DNA from: Rhodosporidiobolus odoratus
Lineage: Eukaryota; Basidiomycota; Microbotryomycetes; Sporidiobolales; Sporidiobolaceae
DNA: 64,000 bases
NCBI GenBank assembly: GCA_034387635.1
Contig: JAOANU010000001.1
Span: 1,984,001-2,048,000, forward strand
Direction of reading: 5' to 3'
Shown: positions 46,287 to 57,805 of the stretch, one piece after another
Layout: each line of letters begins with the position of its first letter
Position numbering within the stretch: position 1 is the first letter of the stretch
Program-made: the position numbers and the translations under genes
Notes under the pieces: generated by a model
The model's input: the letters and a program-made list of their open reading frames with translations, nothing else
Database searches by the model: none
Told to the model about the DNA's origin: nothing

Positions 46287-48294
46287 CTATGTATGCGGCA
46301 TCCTCGCCCCAAAGAAAGGACTTCCATCCAACCTGCGCCTCCCCAACCACTGCCTATCCGTCTCCGCACTAGCCCGTGCCGTATGTTCCCCGTCGCTACT
46401 CTCATCCCCATCCTGCGCAAAAGGGTTCTTCCAGCTCTCCGTCTTTGGTTCCGAACCGCTACTGACTCGCGCTGCGGCCGTGCTCGGGATCGAAGAAGTC
46501 GCCGGGGAGGAAATGCCGACACTGCTCGCTGGCCGGGTCGGTGTAGGTGGGACGACGCCGACGATGGGGAGAGAAGCGTTGTGACCGGCTGCGACGGGGA
46601 TAGCGCGAGTGTCGAGTCTTGGGAGCGGATTCGGACGCCGATAACCCTCAGCGGCTCGAAGAAGCCCGAGGTCATGCTCTTCGTCTCGCGCCGGGACCTG
46701 GCCGTACCCTACACCCCGCCCAGTGGAACGCCGGTCGTTAAGCTCCTCCCGCTCTTCGTCCTCCTCATCATAAGCAGCCGCCTCTGCATCCGAGAATGGA
46801 TCGCCGCCCCCTTGCTCTGGTCGCTGAGCAGCAAGGCCCGAGTATCCACTCCTCATCATCCCCTCTCCTCCACCATACTCCCTCTGCAGCTGCGCCATCT
46901 CTGGAGGTCGACTTGGCGAGTCAGGATGACAAGACGAGATAGGACCGACAGCTGCGAAGCGGGAATGCTCATCTGGCCCGACCGTGCTGTATTTCCTTCT
47001 CCGGGATCGGCGACGTAGGAAAAAGAGCAAAGCAAGGAGTGCGAGAAGAGTGACGGCGCCGAGGGTACCGCCGACGATGGCACCAACTTTGAGAGAGGAC
47101 ATGCCGGAAGATGAGGATGAGTCGGGGTCGTTTGCGGCGGCAGCGACGGCGGGAGAAGCAGAGCTGTGGCTGTTCCGTCATGAATGTTAGCCGAAGCTCT
47201 CGGCAAGGCCGCTGAGGATGAGGGAGAAAAGCAGCTTACGATGGATGGGAGGAAGTACGGGATGAAGCGATAGCGGTGTAGGATGACGAGGGAGACTGGG
47301 AGGAAGTAGTAGAAGGACTTGAGCCGGATGCAGAGCTGCAGCAGAGTGCAGGAGCGTCAGCATTGAGCGTGGAGCGAGAACAGACCGGAAGAAACTGACC
47401 TCGAACTTGTTGCAGCTGAACTGCTTGATTCGCTTGTGATACTCGAAAGTTGCTGTACTCGGATCCTGCTCGATGCGGACGAGAAGCTCGATGACTCGGC
47501 CTCATCCGACGAGCCGGGAAGGGTTGCGCTCGCTGGGGAGGAGTATGCCGAAGGCGACTCGCTCTGGAATGAGCTGATGCTGCTCGACCCTGTCGCCGTC
47601 TCGGTTGGCGCAGAGGTCACCTCTGACGAGAGGGCAGTGCTGAAGCTCGCGACCTTGATCAGCGTCGACAGGGGGGTTGAGACGCCTGAACCGGACAGAG
47701 AAGAAAGGTCGGCGGAAGTGGAGGAGGAGGCTGTTTGCGAGGTGGATTGCACGGACGTGCTTGCAGAGGTGAGAAAGGTGTCGCGGCCGGTCTCGGTCCA
47801 TAGTACGCTGGCAGAGACGAGGGAGGACTTTTCGAGAGTGGCAGACGCATCGGTGGTCACGGAAGGCGACGAGAAGAGCACGAAGGAAGACGCGAGCGGC
47901 TGGCTCGTTGCGGCTGCCGAGCTTCGGGCGGTCGGTAGTGACGCTTGAGTCGCAGAGACGACCGATAGTGGGATAGTGGGCGAGGAGAAAGCATCGGTCA
48001 TGATTCCGGCGGCGGAAAACGAGGCTGTTGCGGCTTCGCTGGGTTCCCTGCTACTCCGTCTTCCACATCAGCACCGAGTACAAGCATCACTCGACATAGG
48101 AGGAGAGCGTACCCAGAAGGCCCTTGCTCGCTGCTGCCCGTTGCCGTCGCCGTCGCAGTCTCATCACCTCCAACCACGCTCCACCAGACCCCAGCGGCGC
48201 TCTCAGCCTGCTCTTCATCCCATCCATGTGAGCGTAGGTCGTTCAGCACGCTCGATAACAAGCTCGGTTGAGGTTGTAAGGTAAAGGCAGCCAT
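46287..48294 (-). CDS. Ser/Thr-rich single-span membrane protein, surface-sensor-like
   Basis: Exons 48113-48294, 47400-48050, 47240-47335, 46287-47163; 601 aa. A short N-terminal segment (SVLNDLRSHGWDEEQAESAAGVWWSVVGG) precedes ~300 residues almost wholly Ser, Thr, Ala and Pro, as in O-mannosylated stems. One helix follows (VGAIVGGTLGAVTLLALLAL) with a stop-transfer RRRSRRR, then a ~230-residue cytoplasmic tail rich in acidic and polar residues. The layout matches Wsc/Mid2-like sensors or related fungal stem proteins, but there is no WSC or other cysteine domain, so the family is open. No signal peptide is seen from this ATG; a hydrophobic stretch at about 48418-48483 could provide one through an upstream exon. 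Confidence 0.7.
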
Positions 48295-48720
48295 TGCAGG
48301 CTAAGGGAGAGGAGGTAGAGAGTTGGAAGGAAAAGGCGGCCTTCTCAAGGTGGGGAGTCGCAAGCTGGCTGGCGGAAGAGGCAGGACAAATACAGGTTGT
48401 GGGCGGTAGCACGTACAAGCAGGAAACAGGCGGAGGGCAACAGGAGAGAGAAGCAGCACTAGGACAGCCACCGCGGACACCCCGTTGCCCTTGATAGCCG
48501 GGGACGTGCACCGCCGCAATAGCCATACACCTCTTCTCGTGGTCCAATATCCGCGAAGACTCCATTGACAACAGTCAGACCCGTGTACCAATGGAGGTGA
48601 GAGGCGCAAAGGATAGGCAGGCCGGCGAAGCAGGCGGGCGAAGAGGGTGGATTAGGGAAGAGATGCATATGTTGCCGCGCCGATGATGCCCGCCTTTGCC
48701 TCGCATCACTCTGCGCCCGT
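48295..48720. other. Intergenic or 5' exon region of the Ser/Thr-rich gene
   Basis: About 430 bases between the tandem minus-strand RER1 and Ser/Thr-rich genes. On the minus strand a frame around 48418-48483 reads like a signal-peptide core (SAVAVLVLLLSPVALRL). A GTATTTG donor further down that frame and the TTAG acceptor just before 48294 would join in phase, but no ATG lies in frame upstream, so I leave it unassigned. Confidence 0.35.
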
Positions 48721-49781
48721 CTAGTGTCCGAAGGTCTCTTTCCGCCCCATGTCGAAGGGCAGGTATCTGCGGGAAGAAGGTCGGTCTGTCAGTGACAGCC
48801 TCGACAAGGGTGCGAGAAGGATAAAAGCGTGCTTGTATTTTCGCATGTGGCCAACCTGTCGCTTGAGGGTGATGAAAGTGAGGATGCAGAAGTACATGAC
48901 GAGAATGGGCCAGAAGACAGGGACGTCGAAGACGCGGAAGAAAGAGGCGGTGACAGAGAAGAAAACGGCTCGTGTGGCGCTGTACCTGCGTGTCGAGGAG
49001 ACGTCGTGGCGTGAGCTATAGTTGCAACATGAACGATGGGAAGGGCAGAGTGGGAGGGTATGGAGAGATGCCAGCGAGGCGTACCAGAACTTGAACTCTG
49101 GCAGTCGACGAATGAATGGCCTGAACTCTCCATCTTGCAAGTCGCCCTGACTTGTGGGGAGCCCCGGTGCGCCTTCTTCAGCTTCCGTCTCTGCGAGGTC
49201 TGATGCGAGGGCCGGGTCGAACTTGGGGGTGATGAAGGCGAGGAAGAGGTTGAGGAGGTAGATGCTGCGCAATGGCAGAAGGTCAGGACCCCGGCGAAGT
49301 TGACACGGGGGAAGCTGACGCACCCAAGAGCGTATGCGACAATGTAGTAGGCTTGCACCCAGAGGATGCGGATGACAAAGAGGACGAAGAGGCCGGCGGT
49401 GGTTCCCCAGCGGTAGAGGGTGAAGGGGGTTGTTCGATCTGTGCAGGGACGTGGCGCGTCAGTAGGCGACACGGGAACGAACGAGAGAGTGTAGCGCACC
49501 CAAGAATGCCTGATAAGCCTGATGTAGTCGAGTTTGGATGAACGACGAACGAGACGGTAACGGGTCAAACGGGGCCGGACGCGAGCGGACAGGGTACAAT
49601 GTCAGTCTAAAGCCAGGTTTTGTCACTTGTCCGGGTGATTTAGAGGGTGTAGAGGGTGTAGGGAATCTGAGATGGCTGCGGAGGCGGAGGCGTGGTGGGA
49701 GTAGGACAGAGAAGTTACCCTGTTGTAGTGTTTGACTGCCTCGACAGCCTGGGCTCCTGCAGGTGGTTCTTGACTGTCCAT
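48721..49781 (-). CDS. RER1: ER retrieval receptor Rer1
   Basis: Exons 49719-49781, 49500-49518, 49324-49438, 49085-49264, 48833-48985, 48721-48766; 191 aa against 188 in yeast. Rer1 cycles through the cis-Golgi and returns membrane proteins to the ER through COPI. Signature: AFLDRTTPFTLYRWGTTAG, helices LFVLFVIRILWVQAYYIVAYALG and IYLLNLFLAFITPKFDPAL, then FRVFDVPVFWPILVMYF and the C-terminal HMRKYKYLPFDMGRK tail. Exon 2 is only 19 nt, after a 200-nt intron, and supplies the residues before LDRTTP. The last intron (48767-48832) is 66 nt with a GC donor (GCACGC); unspliced it stays open and would put 22 extra residues into the conserved KYKYLPF motif. The gene is head-to-head with HRD3. Confidence 0.95.
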
Positions 49782-49901
49782 TACTGTATTACTGTGTAGA
49801 GTAAGTGAACCAACCTTCAAAGTTGGCTAGGCTGTCGTCAATTGCAACAACCTCAACATTACACGTCTGAACAGACACTCACTGCGAGATTGCAGGCGAG
49901 T
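49782..49901. promoter_or_regulatory. Compact bidirectional promoter of RER1 and HRD3
   Basis: 120 bases between the two start codons. AT-richer than surroundings, with no clear TATA box. Both genes act in ER protein quality control, so shared regulation is plausible. Confidence 0.55.
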
Positions 49902-52900
49902 ATGAGACCCCTACAGTGTACCCTGCCACTGTACCTGCTCGGTAAGCCCCATCCCTTGCTCTCTAGCTTTCCTCTCTCGCTCACTCCCCTCCACTTACAG
50001 CTCTCGCCGCTGCCCAACAACATGGCCAACTACCAGACCTAGTCGGCGCACAATTACACACCGCCCGTGCGCCACAGAGCCAGCAAGGATCGACAGGTCC
50101 TGAGCATCCAGGTGCACAGAAGCCTGCCGACATCGGGGTGAGTGGGGGCGATTCTCCTCGTCCCTTGGGAGATCGGGTCAAGACCCGCCAGTGACGAGTC
50201 GACGGCACCGCAAAGCTGACCAATCCTTCGGTACCCTCCAGCCCGCCCAACTCACCTTCTCACAAACCGACCTTCCCTCACCAGATGATTCCCTTTCCGC
50301 TTCCGACCTCTACTCCCTAGCCCTGTCCCTCCTCGACACCCTTACTGCCCACTCTGTACCGTCACTACCTGCGCCTTACCCTCCTGCCCTTCAACCTACA
50401 GCCTCGTCCACCTCTTTCTACCTCGACTCGCTCGAATCTCGCCTGTCCGGCAGCACCCCCGGCGCCGTCGTCTATGCCGTCAGACGAGCGACTTCCGTCG
50501 TCTTCTCGGGGCACGCGTCAAAACGTAAAGCCAAAGGCGGGCGCGATTGGAGCGTCGGAGGAGCGGTCAAGGCGCTGAGGGGCGCGGTGCGAAGTTTCGT
50601 GGTGGACCAGCCGCGACCATTGAGACAAGGGAGTAACAAGGACAGCAAGAGCCCAAAGAAGGGCTGGAAGGAAAAGCTGCAAAGGTCAGCGCTCAAAGGA
50701 GGGATCGTGCTGGACGAGGAGGAGACGGTCGAGGGAATGCTAGAGGTGGTTGAGCTGGCGAGGCAAGCCGGAGAGAAAGGCTCTGCGGAAGCCTGGTTGT
50801 TGCTTGGTGATATCTACCTTGTACGTTGTCCAGACTTGTCGATCTTTTCTCGCTGAGAAGGTCAAGACTGACCTCAATTGGTGTCTACAGACTGGCCACC
50901 TCACCCTTCCTGCAAATACGACCGCTGCTCTCGAAGCCTACACGCAAGCTTCTGAACATCACGGCTCACCTGAAGCGCAGTACAAGCTTGGCTTCCTGTA
51001 TGGCAGCAACTTGGGCGCCGCGACAAGCGAGTTTGAAGGGGCGGGACAACAGGGCAGCGTGCGTCATCCTCTCCGTTCGCTGTATACAAGCGACTGCTGA
51101 TAGCCTCTCATCCGCAGGCTCTGGTGCACTACACCTTTTCTGCACTCGCTGGAAACGTTCCTGCGTCGATGTCGGTTGGCTACCGGCATTGGGCTGGCAT
51201 CGGGACCAAACAGTCGTGCACGGACGCTCTACCGTGGTACAAGGCTGCAGCGGAAGCAGGTAAGCCCCATTCCGGTTTCGTTTTTGTAGATTGTCGGCTC
51301 ACCGGCTGTCCCTCTTTCGCTCGCATAGCAATGCGCAGCTTCAACGCCGGCCCGCCCGGCGGCCGTCACCTACCGCCTCAAAAAATCCGGCTGTCAGATT
51401 TACAAGGCGGAACATACGGCCCCGGCGCTTCCTCCGTCCGTTCCACCCTTTCGACCGGCGGCTCAACTGCCCAAACTCAGCAAGAATGGGACGACCTCAT
51501 CGAGTTCCACCTCTTCCATGCCGAGCGCGGCGACGCCGCCTACATCTTTCGGCTCGGAAGGCTGTACTACCAAGGTTTCGGCGCTGGCGGACTCGGTGGA
51601 GTGCGTAACCTTCCTCGGGGGCGACTGAGCGTCGCTGCTACTACTTCACCTTCGGGCGCAGCTGGGCAGAAACTCCCCGGAGTGCAAGACAACCTTTGGG
51701 ATGGAGGAAGGGACTTTGGTCGCGCTAGTCGATGGTTCCTCAAGCTAGGGAGAAAGTACTGGCCCAACATCGAGGCCAGGGAGGCGCAGTGGAACCCGGC
51801 TTGGGGTCCCATGACCGCTGCGAACAGCAAAGTCGGCGCGGCGCCTCGTGTCGGCTTCTACGATGCGGCCAAGGATAAGAAGAATGACAAGGCGGATGAG
51901 CAGACGGCGATGGTGGCGGGATTGGCGGCAGGGTATCTGGGACGGATGTTCATGCGAGGCGAAGGAGTCGGCGCCAACTACGCCAAGGCCTTCCTGTGGT
52001 TTCAGCGCGGTAGGACGCAGGTTAGTCTCCCTCGACATCGCACCCTTTTTTTTTTTAGAACGTTGACGCTGACATCGCTTGCTGGGCAGGGAGACCGCGA
52101 GTCGGCTAACGGTCTCGGCGTCATGTATCGAGATGGCCTCGGCGTCGAGCGTGACATGAAGAAGGCGATCGCCTACTTCCAAGCCGCAGCTCAACACGAT
52201 CTGGCCGAGGCGCAAGTCAATCTCGGGAAGTACCATTTCGGTGCGCCCTTTTCACGCTTTTCTTTTCTGGGCTGGACTCGACAACTGAGCATAACCGAAC
52301 CTCTTCACAGGCATCGGCGATTTTGCCACCGCGACCACCTACTTCGAGCATGCGATTCGCTCTGATGACCGTCGACAACCCGATCAGTTCCAGTCCTATT
52401 TCTACCTCGCTGAGCTTGCTGCCCGCTCGTCTACCTCGCCGAGTGGCGCAGACTCGTGCCCTATCGCCGTCAGCTTCTACAAGCGGGTAGCGGAGAAGGC
52501 CGATTGGGACCACGAAGTTTGGTGGGAAGCGGAGAGGGCGAGGGAAAGGGGTGATGAGAGGACGGCGATGCTTGGATATTGGATCATGGCGGATCGGGGA
52601 TACGAAGCGGCTCAGAACAACCTTGCTTGGTTGCTCGACCGAGGTGCGTTCTGCTCGTGGCACCCTTCCGTGATGTATACTTCCGAGACTAAACAGGCAC
52701 ACCGCGCGACGGCTGCAGACAAGACCCGACTCCGAGTTCCTTTCCTTGACGCCATCGCACCCTCTCCCTCGCCTGCGACTAGGCAGCTCGACCGACTGGC
52801 CCTTACCTACTGGACCCGCTCCGCTGCTCAAGACAACGTCGACGCTCTCGTCAAGACAGGTGATTACTACTACAGCGGAATCGGCACGGAGGATGGCTTG

Positions 52901-53934
52901 CCTCAGTACGAAAAGGCGGCGGGGTGCTACCAGTCTGCGGCGACGAGCAGAATGCACCCCTTGGCTATGTGGAGCTGGGGATGGATGCACGAAACGGGCA
53001 AGGGTGTACCGCAGGTGCGTAGCTCGCTCCGACCAGTCTATCTTTACGTTCTGACTAGATCAAGTCCCATCAGGACTTCCACCTTGCGAAGCGTCAGTAC
53101 GACATGGCTTTGGAGATCTCGCTCGACGCCTATCTCCCTACGACCCTCTCCCTCGTCAGCCTCTACTCCCGCGCGCTCTATCACGCTCTCTTCAGCTCCG
53201 GCGAAGACGAAGCGCATGCCCTCTCGCTCTTCGGCAAAGACGCCGATCCCAATGCCCCTCTACACCCTCGTGCTTATCCTAGCTGGACCTTCGGCAGAGC
53301 CTGGCGAGATATTCAGCGCAATTGGGGGATCGATCCCGGACCTGAACCCGAGGTTGTCCCGATTCCGCCTCAACAGCCTCAACCGGACGCGGCAGGTCGA
53401 GGCGCTACGCAAGATGCGACCCCCGCCCAGCCAGTTCAGAAGCCGAATCAAGCCGTCCAGCCCGCGCAAAGGCTGCTGGATGGCAATGAAGATCCTGTCG
53501 ATTGGCAGCACTACCAGGACGGTCGAGGTTATGGGCAGGGGAAAGTCGGCGAGGAGGAAGACGAGTTCTACGTGGAGGAAGAGGGTGATTTCGGAGGCAC
53601 GGTCGCGATCGTCGCGTTGTGTATGATCCTTGCGTACGTTCCCCTTCTGGCTCTTTCTGCCTCTGGCATGCTCAAACAGCCTCCTTATCTTTGCTGCAGC
53701 TGGCTCCTCTACTTCCGCCAACAACCACACGGCAACCCTCCCCAACAACAAGCACAACCTGCTCCTCCAGTCCCGGCAGCGACACCCGCCCGACCTGTGC
53801 CCGCTCAGCAGCCCCAAGTACCGCATACCCCCGCTGCCACTGCCGCTCTTCATACCCCCGCCGGCGAGGCTCCTAATCCGCATGCCCACCCGCAGACGGA
53901 ACAAGATCAGGAAAATCGAGATAGTGACGAGTAG
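49902..53934 (+). CDS. HRD3: Hrd3/SEL1L component of the ERAD ubiquitin ligase
   Basis: Twelve exons: 49902-49941, 50001-50137, 50242-50820, 50891-51058, 51118-51259, 51329-51600, 51670-52020, 52090-52240, 52311-52643, 52719-53014, 53074-53633, 53700-53934; 1087 aa. Hrd3 is the luminal partner that stabilises the Hrd1 ligase and receives misfolded glycoproteins. A signal peptide (CTLPLYLLALAAAQ) is split by intron 1. Sel1 repeats run through the body: AQYKLGFLYGSNLG, ASMSVGYRHWAGIG, AGYLGRMFMRGEGVG, SANGLGVMYRDGLGV, AQVNLGKYHFG and AAQNNLAWLLDRD. One helix (FGGTVAIVALCMILAWLLYF) sits near the C-terminus, followed by a Pro/Ala tail. The 69-nt intron at 51601-51669 has no stop, so skipping its removal would keep the frame. 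Confidence 0.93.
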
Positions 53935-55619
53935 TGTTGAAGTGCCGTCGATTGTAGTGAACGCTTTTCCTTTGCTTCCGATCCTACGCTGTTGGACGCT
54001 GTGCTCCGATCGATGGAGGTTACAGAGTCGCCCTCCATAGGAAGAGCTGATAGTAAGTCTGGTTTTTGTGAGGAGCTACCTGGCCTCTTCGGCCGGAAAA
54101 AGACGCATCTCTCCGAAAGCGAAAGCAAGCTTGGTCTTCAGAACTGGTCGTGTGCGGTTGAATCTGCAGAGAGGCCGAAGCTGTCAACCTGAGGGCGAAA
54201 CGCCGGAGCCAAGTCGCAACCTCCTTTGTGCGGGAAACTGCGGAGAAAGGACAGTAGCATAGGCCTCATGTCGTCGTCCTGTGGCGAGTCAACACTACTG
54301 CTGTTCAGCAGTAGGTCAGGGGCTTGAAGCCCAAAGAGCCGTCGGCAACCGAGGTCAGAACAGCGAAAGGTAGAGGCAGTAACCCTAGGAGAACGAAGAA
54401 GAAAGCGGTCGAGTCCGTTCCGAGGAAGTCGAGTGAGCAGTTGAGACACTGGACTGGCGGTATGGTGACTTGTCGTGGACAGAGGAAAGACAGCAAGCTG
54501 CACATGAAGGGAGACCCCGGGGACGGAGAAAAAGGGCCGACTTTCCCGACTCTTGTGGACCCACACTCCGCCAGCCCAGACAGAGCAGGAAGGCCGATAG
54601 AAAGTAGGCGCCACAGAACAGGCGCCGCTAAATTGCGGCTGCATGTGTTCCTGTATGTGGGACCACTCACTTGGACCCCATTGAGCGAGGAATTGCGAAA
54701 GATCAAGAAGGGACTGACAGAGTGCTGGAGCGTATCATGGGTGCATGACCATCATGGTACGTCGGGGGAGGAGGTCTTCAGGCATGGGTAAGAAGGCGAG
54801 CTTGCGAAGGAAGCACTGGTTCTTGCGATTGACCTTCGCAACCCGGGCCGAGGGTCTTGATGGGCGTTTCAGCTAGCAGCGTAGGCGTGACGGGACAATG
54901 CCGAGGTACCCATACGAGGCTAAGGTAGTCAAGCAGCCCCTTTGCTGCACTTTCCCTTGTGCATCCCAAACCTGCTCAAAGACACTCGCTCGACTGGCGA
55001 CGACAGAGGTTGGCACACTCACACCCTCGCTCGACGTTTACCTGAGCTGCTTCCATCGAGGCCCGCATACCGGACAGTGTGTGAAGGCGGCTCTGGTAGC
55101 GGGCCACGTGACGAAGTGAGCATCAGGGCGAGAACGAGCTGCAAAGAGGGGGAGGCGCGAAGCATGTCGTCCGTCCGGCACTGGTCTGATAGTAGGCTGT
55201 AGGGCGTATACTTTGAGCGGGAAAGCTAGGCAAATGGGTACAAGACAGAGAAGGGTGGGTCGAAACCCGAGAGGACGAGAAAAGACGCGAAGTCGACGCC
55301 GAGAGCGTAGCAGCAGGACGCGCGCTACTGTGCGATGATCAGAGACACCGTATGTACCCCGCAGACGCCTCCGTTACCCGTTGGTCGAGCATGAGAGGTC
55401 AAGAGAGATCTCGTTGGATGCATGCGAGGGCAGGGCGAGGGGGACGGTGCGAGGTGCGGCGAAGTTCGTGAGCCACTTATATGGCATTATAATAGACTGT
55501 GTAGGCAGTATCCAAGCTAACAAGGCGTTGACGGAAGAGGGAGAGGGTCAAGAAGCAAGTTGAGGATTGTTTACAATAATACCTCCGCTCGTTTCGCGTA
55601 TAAGGCCATACAAGCTAGT
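53935..55619. other. 1.7-kb gene-poor gap
   Basis: The longest stretch without a gene after the MCT1/URA2 gap. Frames such as 54324-54791 are open but basic, Ser/Gly-rich and without splice-linked partners or family features. The right part (55450-55610) becomes AT-richer before the GPHR start. It could hold a non-coding RNA, a fast-evolving small gene or a decayed gene; I see nothing decisive. Confidence 0.4.
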
Positions 55620-57698
55620 ATGGCCACTCCCGGATCTACAGGAGATGGCGTGCTAGTCGAAACCGCCATCCTGTCCATACTTCGACTCGCCTTCTTCCTC
55701 GCAGCTCGTCAATTCGTCAACTTCTCTCTATTCTCCAATCTGCGCACCGTGATCCGCGAGGATGGACTCTCCGCGGACCTAGACTCGCCAGACGCCGACG
55801 AGATCGAACTAGACGACGCAGAGAATGGGTACTTTGGGGTCAAAAATGGGGCAGGAAGTGGGGGAACGGGAGCTGGCAACAAGCAGAGGGAGGATGGACT
55901 AGGGGCAGCCTCGGCGAGGAAGGGAGCAGCACCAGCAGTAGGAGGGTCACACCGGCGCGATACCAATTCAACAAGGGCGGCAGAGCATCGCTCGAGCGGG
56001 GTACTCTATTCACGCCTTTCCTCCGCCCTCTTCTGTTTCTCCTTCTCCGAGAGCTGCATGCTCTTCACTCTCCTGCTCTTCGGTGAAGCTGTCAGCGAAA
56101 GGTACGTCTTGAGCTTCCCTAGCCTTCACATCTCGCCCTCGCTGACCTTCCTGATCCTCAGGGCCCGAGCCTTTAACTGGTCCCTTAGCCTCCTAGCCCT
56201 CCTCTCTCTCATCGTGTTCATCATTCCCCTCGGCATCTGCTTCCTCTTCACATACCGCACACGAACGAGCCTCGCCCGTACTTTCCTCCTCACCCTCGTT
56301 CCCTTTACCGTCTACCTCGTCTGTTTCTACCGCGTGGGCTCCCTTATCGCCACCAAGCTAGTAGTCGAGGGCTCACATTCCCTCGGTGCGTCTCCTGAAC
56401 CACTGGAGGAGCTATCGCCAAGTCTGACTAGTTGTCGCGATCCCGCAGGCCTCGTGAACGCGCTTCTCTCCCGTATTTGCGTGCCAGGCGTCATCCTTAT
56501 CGCATCGCTGTCTGGCGGAGGTGCTGTCAACACGGCATGGGAAGCGTACGAATGGCGCAGCATCTCTTCAGCGTGAGGCCCCACGCTCAGAAGTTCCGCT
56601 AGCTCCTCTCGCTAATACTACTATTCCCATGCAGCGAAGCCGTTACCGATGCGCAAGTCCTACAGGCGGAGCGCGCACTTTATCGAGCTCGTCTTGATCT
56701 ACAAGCAAGGCATCGATCCCTCGCGCTGGCGCAAGGATCAGCCGCCCGCGAAGCCGAGTCTGCTGCTGGGCAGTCTCTACTCTCCCGCCTCACCAGCTCT
56801 GCACCGGCAGCGGCACACCTGAAGAGCCTCGAGCTCGAGGTCACTGCTATGGAACGGATGGAGCGGCAGATGGTCAGCGATGTAGCTAGGCTGAAGAAGC
56901 GGAAAGTCTTGAGGGAGATGGGCCGGAGTTGGAAAGGGAGGCTGTGGCTTTTAATCGGCTGGCTTTTTAGTCTGTATTGCGTCTGGCGAGTCTTGATTGT
57001 GCGTAAACACCTCTCTACTCGCAAAACACAGTGCTCAGCCGTGCTCTCCGTAGTCCGCTATCAACCTCATTTTCGGCTACACTCGACGCTCCCATCAACC
57101 CGCGTCAACGTTGCCCGACGATGAGTCAGGCGCCATTCCCGCGTCTTCCCAGGGCACAGACGTGCTCACCGCACTTCTCACACGGCTCGCGGTCGTCCTG
57201 GACGTCGAGCTCGATGTCGCAACTTGGTCGCGGTTAATCGGCCTTGTGCTCATCGCCAGCATCATCATCGCCAACATGCGCAACGTCCTCGGCAGCGTCT
57301 CAAGGGTAGGCCTCCTCTCGTTGTTTTGCCTCTATGCTGTAACTCACCCGCGTCGCTTTCCCACAGATCTTCAAGGCGACCTCGATGGGCATGAGCGCGT
57401 CCTTCATGCTGCTCTTCCTCGCGCAACTCATGGTAGCCTTTCTCTCCTTCCTGGCCTTTCGCGCTCCTGCTGACCCGTTGTCTCGGATCAGGCCATCTAT
57501 CTGCTCACCTCCCTCATCTCGCTCCCACCTTCCGCCAACGAGTCGACAACTACCCTCCTCGACACCCTCCCCGACTTCAACGTCTTTTCTAGACTATTCG
57601 ACAGCGTCTTTCTGCTGGCAGCAGCAGCGCTGTTCGTCTCGCGATGGGTCGGGCGGAAGTTGCGAGACGACGAGGGACTCACTGCGCAGTACGCATAA
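55620..57698 (+). CDS. GPHR: Golgi pH regulator (GPHR/GPR89) family membrane protein
   Basis: Exons 55620-56101, 56162-56385, 56449-56572, 56635-56998, 57054-57305, 57367-57432, 57492-57698; 572 aa. Family members are anion channels needed for Golgi acidification; plant relatives were reported as ABA-binding. Recognised by the order of segments: an N-terminal helix pair with RQFVNFSLFSNL, FSFSESCMLFTLLLFGEA, FNWSLSLLALLSLIVFIIPL, the middle helix with FTVYLVCFYRVG, the GGAVNTAWEAYEW motif, a coiled-coil stretch (DAQVLQAERALYRARLDLQ), then LWLLIGWLFSLYCVWRVL, a short TMD with LIGLVLIASIIIANMRNVL and two closing helices. A ~75-residue Gly/Ala/Asp insert sits between the first helices. About nine membrane spans, as in the family. 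Confidence 0.9.
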
Positions 57699-57805
57699 AT
57701 TCGACAGATGTGCTGGAAAGGAGATAACATGTTGTATAATCAATCTGTCTTGGCATGAGGAAAAATATGATAGAACAGATACTACGCTCCGGTGAAACTA
57801 CAAAT

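Noticed and set aside
48721..49323. RER1 read as a single long C-terminal frame
   Set aside because: It would include introns and break the conserved FWYSATRA and KYKYLPF motifs; the spliced model matches the family length.
54324..54791. 155-aa open frame
   Set aside because: Basic, low-information text with no domain, splice partner or leader. Treated as non-coding.
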